Below, one piece after another: positions 1 through 6,439 of a stretch of 6,540 bases of DNA. A model generated the notes under the pieces. It was not told the origin of the DNA, ran no database searches, and was given only the letters and a program-made list of their open reading frames with translations. The position numbers and the translations under genes are program-made. The DNA comes from Acidobacteriota bacterium (GTDB lineage Bacteria > Acidobacteriota > Terriglobia > UBA7540). Within the stretch, counting starts at the first letter, position 1. Each line of letters opens with the position of its first letter. The stretch is from positions 43,257-49,796 of the forward strand of contig JAKAWN010000003.1 of the NCBI GenBank assembly GCA_021827245.1, read 5' to 3'.

Positions 1-1
1 T

Positions 2-199
2 GCCAAACTCGTCGTTCATGGAAAAGACCGCGCCGAAGCTATGCAGCGAATGGCGCGAGCTCTTGAAATGTTCATTATCGAAGGGATCTCCACCTCGATT
101 CCACTACAGGAAAAAATACTCGCTGACGCCGATTTCCGTGCTGGCAATTTCGACACCCAGTTTCTCAACCGTTACAGCCGCAACGGCGTAAACGGGTGA
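2..199 (+). CDS. accC: Biotin carboxylase subunit of acetyl-CoA carboxylase, C-terminal end (5' partial)
   Basis: Reading from base 2 gives 65 residues and a TGA stop; the gene begins upstream of the window. The peptide opens AKLVVHGKDRAEAMQRM, continues MFIIEGISTSIPLQEKIL, and ends near FDTQFLNRY. This follows the end of the biotin carboxylase C-terminal domain, where the E. coli protein has a KLI..G..R..A..RM segment, then IIDGIKTNV.LQ, and a final aromatic/Leu-rich helix. The enzyme uses ATP and bicarbonate to carboxylate the biotin on AccB, the first half-reaction of malonyl-CoA synthesis in the cytoplasm. The ATP-grasp catalytic domain is outside the window, so activity cannot be judged. 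A related biotin carboxylase domain (pyruvate, propionyl-CoA or methylcrotonyl-CoA carboxylase) is possible, but ending soon after this domain fits stand-alone AccC best. The next gene, thiE, starts 25 bases after the stop. Confidence 0.88.
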   Translation, partial: AKLVVHGKDRAEAMQRMARALEMFIIEGISTSIPLQEKILADADFRAGNFDTQFLNRYSRNGVNG

Positions 200-224
200 T
201 GCGAACGCGCCCTGGTCGTGATTT

Positions 225-848
225 ATGGGTATTCGAATTCCTCGCCTGTATGCCATAATCGACCCCTCCCAGACAAGGGATCTTGCGCCGGTTGATGTCG
301 CAGAGAAGCTTCTGTCGGCGGGCGTCAGGTTGATCCAATATCGCGGCAAAACTGAAACCTCTCGCCACCTGTTCGATGTATGTTGCAGCCTCGCTGACCG
401 GATGCACCAGGGGGGGGGAATTTTCATTGTCAATGACAGGGCGGATCTGGCTCGCCTGACGGGCGCGGACGGTGTTCACGTGGGACAGGAGGACCTGGAG
501 GTGGAGCAGGCGCGACGCGTGCTTCTTCCGTACCAGCGCGTGGGCGTTTCAACCCATACGCAGGCCCAGCTTGAAGATGCGGATGCTTCTTCGGCCGACT
601 ACATTGCCTTCGGGCCTATTTTCCCTACCGGAAGCAAAGAACGTCCTGATCCCGTAGTCGGGCTGGAGCGTTTGCGCCAGATGCGCAAACTCACGCGCAA
701 GCCCTTGGTTGCGATCGGGGGGATAACCCTTGCCAACGCTCCGTCTGTAATCGAGGCAGGAGCGGATTCCGTAGCGGTGATCCATGATCTGCTGGCTGCG
801 GATGATGTCGAGGCGCAAGCGCGCAGGTTTCTGCAGGCGCTCGGCTGA
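225..848 (+). CDS. thiE: Thiamine-phosphate synthase (thiamine-phosphate pyrophosphorylase)
   Basis: This gene encodes a 207-residue cytoplasmic TIM-barrel enzyme that joins HMP-pyrophosphate and the thiazole phosphate to give thiamine monophosphate. Family motifs appear in order: LYAIID on strand 1 (8-13); Q38-Y-R-G-K42, which binds the pyrophosphate; N70-D71-R; HVGQED (85-90) with the metal-binding Asp; GVSTHT (107-112); FGPIFPT with S137-K138 (129-138); AIGGI (163-167), the phosphate-binding glycines; and a final GADSVAVI (179-186). Every active-site residue I know for the Bacillus subtilis enzyme has a counterpart, and the length is normal for the family (roughly 205-225). ATG 225 is the first possible start because an in-frame TGA lies at 219-221. 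No Shine-Dalgarno is visible before it, so translation may be coupled to accC. No TPP riboswitch is seen upstream. A run of nine G (410-418) lies inside the gene. Confidence 0.95.
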   Translation: MGIRIPRLYAIIDPSQTRDLAPVDVAEKLLSAGVRLIQYRGKTETSRHLFDVCCSLADRMHQGGGIFIVNDRADLARLTGADGVHVGQEDLEVEQARRVLLPYQRVGVSTHTQAQLEDADASSADYIAFGPIFPTGSKERPDPVVGLERLRQMRKLTRKPLVAIGGITLANAPSVIEAGADSVAVIHDLLAADDVEAQARRFLQALG

Positions 849-901
849 AGCGCGGACGAAGGGCATTTCAGCATTGGCAACGGGTTATCTCACACCTCTA
901 T

Positions 902-906
902 AAGGA
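902..906 (+). promoter_or_regulatory. Ribosome binding site for permease 1
   Basis: AAGGA lies 8 bases before ATG 915, an ideal spacing. It supports ATG 915 as the start of the first permease. Confidence 0.6.
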
Positions 907-914
907 TTGGCAGC

Positions 915-2363
915 ATGGCTGCGACGGTAGCGAACAACTCTGCCACAGAACCGCCTTCAACAGAACTTGTTAAGGGGCTGGGCCTGCTCGACTGCACGAC
1001 GATCGTGATGGGCTCAATGATCGGATCAGGCATCTTCATCGTGGCGGCGGAAATCGCACGTGAAGTCGGATCACCGGGCCTTTTCCTGCTTTCCTGGGTC
1101 ATCAGTGGCGTCATGACAGTTTCGGCGGCTGTGACTTATGGCGAACTGGCCGCGATGATGCCGAAAGCCGGGGGGCAATACGTTTACCTGCGCGAAGCTT
1201 TCGGTCCCCTCTTCGGATTCCTTTATGGATGGACGCTCTTCATGGTGATTCAGACCGGGACAATCGCCGCGGTTGCCGTTGCCTTCGGCAAGTTCCTGGG
1301 CTTCTTTTTTCCTTGGATATCTGAGCAGAATTATCTGCTGAATCTTGGCAGCGTTACACTTCTCGGACACTCCCTGGCCCTGACTCTCTCCACGGAACAA
1401 GCTCTTGCAATTGTTGTTCTTATGGGACTTGGTGTCGTCAATATTTTCGGCCTGCGAACCGGAGCGTGGATTCAGAATATCTTTACAGTGCTCAAAGTGG
1501 GCGCATTGGTTGGATTGGTGGCCGCAGGAGTGTGGTGGGAGTCGAGTCACACGGTAGCAGCGGCACGCGATACCAGTTTTTGGGGCCATGCCCATTGGAA
1601 TGCGGCAACGCTTACGGTCCTCGCTGTGGCGCTTGTGGGGCCGCTGTTTTCATCCGACGCCTGGAATAACGTCACCTTTGCGGGCGCTGAGGTCAAGAAC
1701 GCTAAACGCAATCTTCCTCTGGCGTTGCTCATCGGAACCCTCGTCGTTTGCAGCATCTACTTTTTCACTAACGTCATCTATGTTCGGGTATTGCCTTTTC
1801 CTGCAATCCAGCATGCTCCCGAAGATCGCGTGGCCACGGCGGTCATTGAGGCTATTCTGGGGTCCAAAGGCGCCGGATTGATGGCTGCTGCGATCGTCAT
1901 CTCGACGTTCGGGTGTATGAACGGGATGAGCTTGGCGGGCGCGCGCGTGTATTACGCCATGGCCAGGGACCGGCTGTTTTTTGCGAAAGTCGGCAAGGTC
2001 AACCCGAAATACCGTACTCCGGCGGTTTCCCTGATGGTTCAGGCGGTGTGGGCTTCCCTGCTGACCCTGAGTGGAACCTATAGCCAGTTGCTGGATTACG
2101 TGATTTTTGCCGTGCTGTTGTTCTACATTTTGACTATCCTTGGTCTTTTCCGGTTGCGCCGGACACGCCCGGATGCCCCACGTCCATATCGTGCGTGGGG
2201 CTATCCGGTTGTCCCGATCATGTACATTGTTCTCGCCTTGTTTATCGAATGGGCATTATTGGTTCACCGGCCAGTGCGCAGTTTGGCTGGTTTGGGGATT
2301 GTAGCCGTTGGGATTCCGATCTATTTCTTGTGGCACAGGCGGAACTTCGCGACAGATTGCTAA
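915..2363 (+). CDS. APC-superfamily amino-acid permease, LAT/SteT-like
   Basis: This is a 482-residue integral membrane transporter with about 12 hydrophobic segments. The short N-terminal tail (1-20) is polar and lacks a signal peptide. GSMIGSGIFI (33-42) is the unwound helix-1 motif that binds the substrate carboxylate and amino group in the LeuT-fold APC family. The region YGELAAMMPKAGGQYVYLR (75-93) is the conserved helix-2/3 signature. SSDAWNNVTFAGAEVKNAKR (246-265) is the helix-6 and following loop typical of the L-type amino acid transporter/SteT group. RTPA (367-370) and PYRAWGYPVVP (424-434) are later family landmarks. The likely role is proton-coupled uptake or exchange of a neutral amino acid across the cytoplasmic membrane. 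The exact substrate cannot be read from sequence. It starts 66 bases after thiE and ends 18 bases before a second permease, so the two are probably one transcription unit. A role in moving a thiamine precursor is conceivable from position only. Confidence 0.9.
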   Translation: MAATVANNSATEPPSTELVKGLGLLDCTTIVMGSMIGSGIFIVAAEIAREVGSPGLFLLSWVISGVMTVSAAVTYGELAAMMPKAGGQYVYLREAFGPLFGFLYGWTLFMVIQTGTIAAVAVAFGKFLGFFFPWISEQNYLLNLGSVTLLGHSLALTLSTEQALAIVVLMGLGVVNIFGLRTGAWIQNIFTVLKVGALVGLVAAGVWWESSHTVAAARDTSFWGHAHWNAATLTVLAVALVGPLFSSDAWNNVTFAGAEVKNAKRNLPLALLIGTLVVCSIYFFTNVIYVRVLPFPAIQHAPEDRVATAVIEAILGSKGAGLMAAAIVISTFGCMNGMSLAGARVYYAMARDRLFFAKVGKVNPKYRTPAVSLMVQAVWASLLTLSGTYSQLLDYVIFAVLLFYILTILGLFRLRRTRPDAPRPYRAWGYPVVPIMYIVLALFIEWALLVHRPVRSLAGLGIVAVGIPIYFLWHRRNFATDC

Positions 2364-2371
2364 TATCAGTT

Positions 2372-2377
2372 GGGAGG
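2372..2377 (+). promoter_or_regulatory. Ribosome binding site deciding the start of permease 2
   Basis: GGGAGG lies 4 bases before ATG 2382. The longest reading frame begins at a TTG (2370-2372), but that codon overlaps this site and has no Shine-Dalgarno of its own. ATG 2382 is therefore the better start. Confidence 0.6.
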
Positions 2378-2381
2378 CGGG

Positions 2382-3866
2382 ATGTCTGAATTATGGGTGA
2401 AGAAGAGTATTGAGCAGTTGCGGAATGAGGCCCTCGATTCTGAGCATGGCCTTCGCCGTGCATTGGGACCGGTTGCCTTGATCTCGCTGGGCATCGGAGC
2501 GATTGTTGGGGCAGGAATCTTTGTCATCAGCGGTGTTGCAGTGCAGCATACGGGTCCGGCGCTGGTGCTATCGGTCATTCTCTCCGGCGTGGGATGCGCG
2601 TTCGCCGGACTCTGCTACTCTGAATTTGCATCCATGATTCCGATTGCTGGCAGCGCTTACACCTATGCTTACGCCACGATCGGGGAATTTCTTGCGTGGA
2701 TCATCGGCTGGGACTTGATCCTCGAATACGCTGTGGGAGCTACAACCGTTTCGATTGGGTGGTCGGGATACACTCTCTCTTTCCTGAGAACCTTACATAT
2801 CCCTTTTCCGGCAGCGCTGGCCCGCAGCCCTTGGGATCCGGCAAGAAATATCGATGGCACCATCATACACTCTTATTTCAACCTGCCTGCTTTCTTAGTC
2901 GTTGCAGTCATCACAACTTTGTTGATCCTGGGCATTCGCGAATCTGCAAGGTTCAACAATATCATCGTCGTCATTAAGGTCGGCGTGCTGCTGTTGTTCA
3001 TTGGCGTGTGCGCCCTCTTCATTACCAGGAGCAACTGGGTCCCATTTCTTCCGCCGAACCGGGGGACGTTCGGGGATTTCGGTTGGAGTGGCGTTCTGCG
3101 TGGCGCCGGACTCATCTTTTTCGCCTATATCGGTTTCGATGCGGTCTCGACAGCCGCACAGGAGGCTCGCAACCCAGAGCGCGACATGCCCATCGGCATC
3201 CTGGGTTCCCTTGGAATTTCAACTGTGCTTTACATCGGGGTCGTCCTGGTCCTGACCGGTGTAACACCCTTTACGCGTTTAAACGTTCCGGATCCTCTCG
3301 CTGTCGCTGTTGATTCGACTTCCGCCCACTGGCTTTCGCCGATAGTCAAGGCAGGCGCAATCCTGGGAACGACGGCGGTTATCCTGGTGATGCTGCTGGG
3401 ACAGACCCGCATCTTTTACACCATGGCCTTCGACGGTCTGCTGCCAAAGACCTTTAGCACGGTCCACCCACGCTTCCGAACTCCATACAAGAGCACGGCG
3501 CTGGTTGGATTCGTGGTAGCGCTGGGGGGAGGACTTATCCCGCTCCAGATTGTGGGGGAACTGGTCAGCATCGGAACGCTGCTGGCGTTTACCATTGTTT
3601 GCGGATCGGTGATGGCGATGCGCAAGATGCACCCCGAGATCAAACGCCCATTTCGCACACCGATGGTCTGGTTTGTGGCACCGATGGGGATGGTCGTTTG
3701 CCTGGGACAGATGATCGGGCTGCCCCTGGATACGTGGGTTCGCCTTTTTGCCTGGATGGCGATCGGCTTCGTCATCTATTTCAGTTACAGCCGTCGTCAC
3801 AGCGTTCTTCGCCTGGCGGGAAAGAAGTCTGCAGGGCCAACGCCCGTTACGAAGGCAGAAATCTGA
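2382..3866 (+). CDS. APC-superfamily amino-acid permease, cationic amino acid transporter (CAT/YfnA-like)
   Basis: This gene encodes 494 residues with about 12 membrane helices (a TTG start at 2370 would add four). The N-terminus has the amphipathic stretch KKSIEQL..EA followed by HGLRRALGP, characteristic of the bacterial CAT group, the family containing Bacillus YfnA and the crystallised GkApcT. LGIGAIVGAGIFVISG (36-51) is the helix-1 substrate-binding loop. YSEFASMIPIAGSAYTYAY (79-97) is the helix-3 signature. FFAYIGFDAVSTAAQEARNP (246-265) is helix 6 plus the conserved Glu-Ala-Arg-Asn-Pro loop. GQTRIFYTMAFDGLLP (340-355) is the helix-8 motif, and RTPYKST plus KRPFRTP are later landmarks. 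It probably imports amino acids, cationic or small neutral, by proton symport at the inner membrane. It belongs to a different subfamily from the permease 18 bases upstream, so the pair is not a recent duplication. The C-terminal tail is short, polar and cytoplasmic. Confidence 0.92.
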   Translation: MSELWVKKSIEQLRNEALDSEHGLRRALGPVALISLGIGAIVGAGIFVISGVAVQHTGPALVLSVILSGVGCAFAGLCYSEFASMIPIAGSAYTYAYATIGEFLAWIIGWDLILEYAVGATTVSIGWSGYTLSFLRTLHIPFPAALARSPWDPARNIDGTIIHSYFNLPAFLVVAVITTLLILGIRESARFNNIIVVIKVGVLLLFIGVCALFITRSNWVPFLPPNRGTFGDFGWSGVLRGAGLIFFAYIGFDAVSTAAQEARNPERDMPIGILGSLGISTVLYIGVVLVLTGVTPFTRLNVPDPLAVAVDSTSAHWLSPIVKAGAILGTTAVILVMLLGQTRIFYTMAFDGLLPKTFSTVHPRFRTPYKSTALVGFVVALGGGLIPLQIVGELVSIGTLLAFTIVCGSVMAMRKMHPEIKRPFRTPMVWFVAPMGMVVCLGQMIGLPLDTWVRLFAWMAIGFVIYFSYSRRHSVLRLAGKKSAGPTPVTKAEI

Positions 3867-3980
3867 TTGAGTAGGAGCCTGATTGGACAGAGCGAACGAA
3901 CAGTGGTCGTCTTTTCGCTACGGTCCTATCGGTTTTTTTACACTGAATCGACCGTGCTCCCTTCCTTGTCCGAGACATCC

Positions 3981-3986
3981 GGGAGG
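3981..3986 (+). promoter_or_regulatory. Ribosome binding site for the SpoIIE-type phosphatase
   Basis: GGGAGG lies 4 bases before ATG 3991. An in-frame TAA at 3988-3990 directly precedes the ATG, so no upstream start is possible and ATG 3991 is well supported. Confidence 0.65.
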
Positions 3987-3990
3987 CTAA

Positions 3991-6069
3991 ATGCTCGCCG
4001 CGGTTGTTGACGCGCTTCTTCGGGAGTACCGTGAGCGGCCGATGGCGCGCTTTACTGCGTGGCTCATCGCCTTTGGCCTGGCCTTGTGGGTGGACAGCGT
4101 GGTGTCCGGCGGTGCTCCGGGTCTGCTGTGGGCGATCTTTATCATCGGGCTTGTCGTTGCTGCTGTCTATTGTGTCATCCGGCTGATCGGTGCATTCAAG
4201 CACCATGTCCTGTGGCACCTTCGCCGAAGGCTGATTGTCACCTATATTTTCATCGCAGTTGTTCCCGTCGTCTTAATCCTGGTTCTTGTGGGATTGGGGA
4301 TCGTTATCGCCAACGGCCAGTTTGCCGCCTTCCTCGTGAGCCTTCGAGTCAATGGCAAGGTTGAAGAGATGCGGCAGATTAACCGCGCTGTTGCGCATGA
4401 AGCTTACTTGAGCCCCGCCAAGACCCCGAAGCAGTTGCTCAACCAGGTGGAGCGTTTCTACGTCCAGCAACTTTCTAAGCATTCGGTGAGCTATCCGGGC
4501 CTTGAGATTGCTCTTCGGATGGGCAGTGAAAATCGAGCTTTTCGCCTGACCGGAAAGCCGGTCCCCGATGTTCCCACAGTTCCATCGTGGTTCACATCAG
4601 AAGAATTTTCCGGTGTTGTCTCTGATCACGGAAAGTTGTTCCTTCGTGCGGCGGACCAGGGTGATACGCCCGTGGGGCGTATGACGATGATCCTCTCAGA
4701 GCCGTTCAGTGCCGAACTCCTGAACTCGCTGGGGCAAGGCATCGGACCGGTTGGAGTTATCCAGACGAGCATCGGCGGAGAGATTCCGGTACAACCGGTT
4801 GCAGAGAACCCGCCAGCGCCAGGCAGGAACAAACCTCCGGAACAAATCATTGCGCGTTCGAATTCCCTTTACCTTCCGTCGGCCACGAATTTTCTGGATG
4901 CCGATGTTTTTGGGACGTCAGCTTTGAAGATTGTTCAGTGGAACGGATCTGGCGAGCAATATCTTACTCAGCCGGTTTTTGTCTACGTAACTTCAAGGCT
5001 CTCGGTTCTCACCCGTCATCTGCTTGCTACACTGGGCCGCTATTCGCGGATCTACCTCACACTATTTTTCGCAATAGGGGCTGGCTTTCTGGCGATCGAG
5101 TTGCTATCACTGCTTGCCGGCATCCGTCTGACACAGACGATTACGGGAACAGTGGACAGGTTATACGCGGCCACGGAACGTATCAGGGTGGGAGATCTTT
5201 CACATCGAATCAACATGCCGGCTTCCGATCAGCTTAGTTCTCTTGGCGAGGCGTTCGACAATATGGCTGAGTCGCTGCAGCGGCTTCTGCGTGAGTCGCA
5301 GGAAAAGACCCGGCTGGAGCATGATATCCAGATTGCTCGCGAAATTCAGGAGCAACTTTTCCCGAGCGAAGCTCCGAAGGTGCCTGGCTTGGAGCTTTAC
5401 GGAATCTGCCGGCCTGCGCGGGGAGTCAGCGGTGATTATTACGACTTCCTGTCCACGGGTACCGACAGGGTCGGTATGGTGCTGGGAGATGTCAGCGGAA
5501 AGGGAGTTTCAGCAGCGTTGATTATGGCCGCTATTCAGTCACTGATCCGAACCCGCCTTTACTTGGATTCGTCAGATGGCAAACCCGATTCCGGGGATCT
5601 GTCTACAGCGCGATTCTTCGACATCTTGAACCAGCAGATGTTTGAGAATACTCCTGAGGAAAAATACGCGACCTGCTTTTATGCCCTCTATGATTCGGAT
5701 TCCCATCGGCTTGTCTATACGAACGCAGGACATCCGGCGCCGGTTCTCTTCCGGGATGGCAAAATAATCCGATTGGACGTTGGGGGAACCCCGCTGGGAT
5801 TGATTTCGCCGATGTCTTATCGCGAGGCGAAAATCTCGCTTGAGCCGGGCGATACGCTGGTTGCTTTTACAGACGGATTTACGGAGAGCGAGAACAGTTT
5901 CGAAGACCAATTTGGCGAGGGCCGCTTGATAGAAACTGTTCAGCGCGCCCGCGGGAATCCGCTGCCGGCGCTAGTAGATGAAATATACCGGAGCGTCGAG
6001 GAATGGACAGGCGGCAGCGAGCCCCAGGATGACATGACGCTGATCGTGGCCCGGGCGATGCCATCCTAA
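3991..6069 (+). CDS. Membrane-anchored HAMP-domain PP2C/SpoIIE-type serine/threonine phosphatase (RsbU-like)
   Basis: This is a 692-residue protein. Helices are visible at about 21-38, 42-66, 81-106 and 352-376. The Arg/Lys/His-rich loop at 64-80 places the N-terminus inside and puts residues 107-351 outside. That ectodomain of about 245 residues shows no motif I recognise and has a proline-rich stretch at 266-283. HAMP spans about 377-430 (RIRVGDLSHRI at 397-407, then LGEAFDNMAESL). A helical linker, EHDIQIAREIQEQLFPSE (443-460), leads into the SpoIIE/PP2C domain (about 465-690). The metal-binding aspartates are present: SGDYYDF (D482), LGDVSGKG (D500), FTDGFTES (D628) and the final DDMT (D680/D681); NAGHPAP (578-584) is the other family signature. 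It probably dephosphorylates a Ser/Thr-phosphorylated regulator, classically an anti-sigma antagonist, in response to an outside or membrane signal. No kinase, antagonist or sigma-factor gene lies nearby, so its target is unknown. Confidence 0.93.
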   Translation: MLAAVVDALLREYRERPMARFTAWLIAFGLALWVDSVVSGGAPGLLWAIFIIGLVVAAVYCVIRLIGAFKHHVLWHLRRRLIVTYIFIAVVPVVLILVLVGLGIVIANGQFAAFLVSLRVNGKVEEMRQINRAVAHEAYLSPAKTPKQLLNQVERFYVQQLSKHSVSYPGLEIALRMGSENRAFRLTGKPVPDVPTVPSWFTSEEFSGVVSDHGKLFLRAADQGDTPVGRMTMILSEPFSAELLNSLGQGIGPVGVIQTSIGGEIPVQPVAENPPAPGRNKPPEQIIARSNSLYLPSATNFLDADVFGTSALKIVQWNGSGEQYLTQPVFVYVTSRLSVLTRHLLATLGRYSRIYLTLFFAIGAGFLAIELLSLLAGIRLTQTITGTVDRLYAATERIRVGDLSHRINMPASDQLSSLGEAFDNMAESLQRLLRESQEKTRLEHDIQIAREIQEQLFPSEAPKVPGLELYGICRPARGVSGDYYDFLSTGTDRVGMVLGDVSGKGVSAALIMAAIQSLIRTRLYLDSSDGKPDSGDLSTARFFDILNQQMFENTPEEKYATCFYALYDSDSHRLVYTNAGHPAPVLFRDGKIIRLDVGGTPLGLISPMSYREAKISLEPGDTLVAFTDGFTESENSFEDQFGEGRLIETVQRARGNPLPALVDEIYRSVEEWTGGSEPQDDMTLIVARAMPS

Positions 6070-6289
6070 CCAGTCTTCCCGCAGTTGTCGATCGGAAGGT
6101 TGTCCAGTAAACTGAAGAACATGGACGGCTTCGCTGGTTGATGGTTCTGATGTCACAGGGAAGTGCGGGCCGGGTCAATGCTCGATCAGACCATCCTGCT
6201 GTGCTGGCAGCGCTCCAATCTGTGTCTTCGACGAAAGCCCTGCGAGGCTCCGGGCCTGCTGTAGGTGCGGCCCCTGGAGGAATGCGGCA
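6070..6289 (+). other. Intergenic region with a possible weak hairpin
   Basis: These 220 bases hold no gene I can support. Just after the phosphatase stop, bases 6071-6079 can pair with 6094-6102 to form a nine-pair stem with two G-T wobbles and a 14-base loop. No T-tract follows, so it is at best a weak terminator or mRNA-end structure. A 50-codon reading frame from ATG 6141 to TGA 6291-6293 has no ribosome binding site and low-complexity Ala/Gly/Ser content. I do not call it a gene. Confidence 0.35.
6275..6280 (+). promoter_or_regulatory. Ribosome binding site before the channel-like fragment
   Basis: TGGAGG lies 9 bases before GTG 6290, a good spacing. It suggests the downstream reading frame was, or still is, translated. 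The intervening ATG at 6282 reads only three codons to a stop and is not a useful start. Confidence 0.5.
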
Positions 6290-6439
6290 GTGAAAGGCTT
6301 TCGTACCGCGGTCCTGATTCTTGCTCTTGTCCTTATACTGATTGGTGTTGGAACTGTTGGTTTTCACATAGTCCAGCGATGGGGCTGGTTTAAGTCCCTC
6401 TACGTGACCCTAACCCAACTTCCGCGGTCGGCTAAGTGA
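6290..6439 (+). pseudogene. Truncated N-terminus of a two-TM potassium-channel-like protein, probably frameshifted
   Basis: A GTG start with a good ribosome binding site opens a 49-codon frame ending at TGA 6437-6439. The peptide begins VKGFRT, has one strong membrane helix (about 7-28, TAVLILALVLILIGVGTVGF), then HIVQRWGWFKSLYVTLT (26-42). That resembles the outer helix and pore-helix entry of bacterial Ion_trans_2 potassium channels, whose usual pattern is G.GF..IE.W.WFD.LYMT...LTTVGYGE. The selectivity filter should follow. It is missing in this frame, which ends LPRSAK. In another frame, however, bases 6416-6430 encode TSAVG followed by TA, matching the filter pattern T.(T/S)xVGY after a one-base deletion; an EV pair resembling GYGEV appears after a second shift. 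I therefore infer a decayed channel gene, or sequence errors near this end. A genuine 49-residue one-helix protein is the alternative. Confidence 0.5.

Noticed and set aside
874..904. Promoter-like TTGGCA with TATAAG ahead of permease 1
   Set aside because: The spacing is 19 bases, and transcription would begin around 910, after the AAGGA ribosome binding site and almost on the ATG. It is not a plausible promoter for this gene.
2370..2381. TTG start for permease 2, giving 498 residues
   Set aside because: The TTG overlaps the GGGAGG that serves ATG 2382, and it would add only Gly-rich residues not expected at the family N-terminus.
2784..2792. CTGAGA-like sequence reminiscent of a TPP riboswitch element
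   Set aside because: It lies inside the coding region of permease 2, with no matching riboswitch core around it. No TPP element is found upstream of thiE either.
3279..3800. 173-codon minus-strand frame inside permease 2
   Set aside because: It is an antisense shadow of a well-supported membrane transporter, with a His/Gln/Arg-rich, motif-free product.
6071..6102. Rho-independent terminator after the phosphatase
   Set aside because: The stem has two wobble pairs and a 14-base loop, with no T-tract behind it. It is recorded only as a possible weak hairpin.
5879..6367. 162-codon minus-strand frame across the end of the phosphatase gene
   Set aside because: It mostly mirrors the phosphatase coding region and the intergenic stretch. 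Its product has no recognisable motif and is rich in Arg, Pro and Ser, as antisense frames of GC-rich genes usually are.
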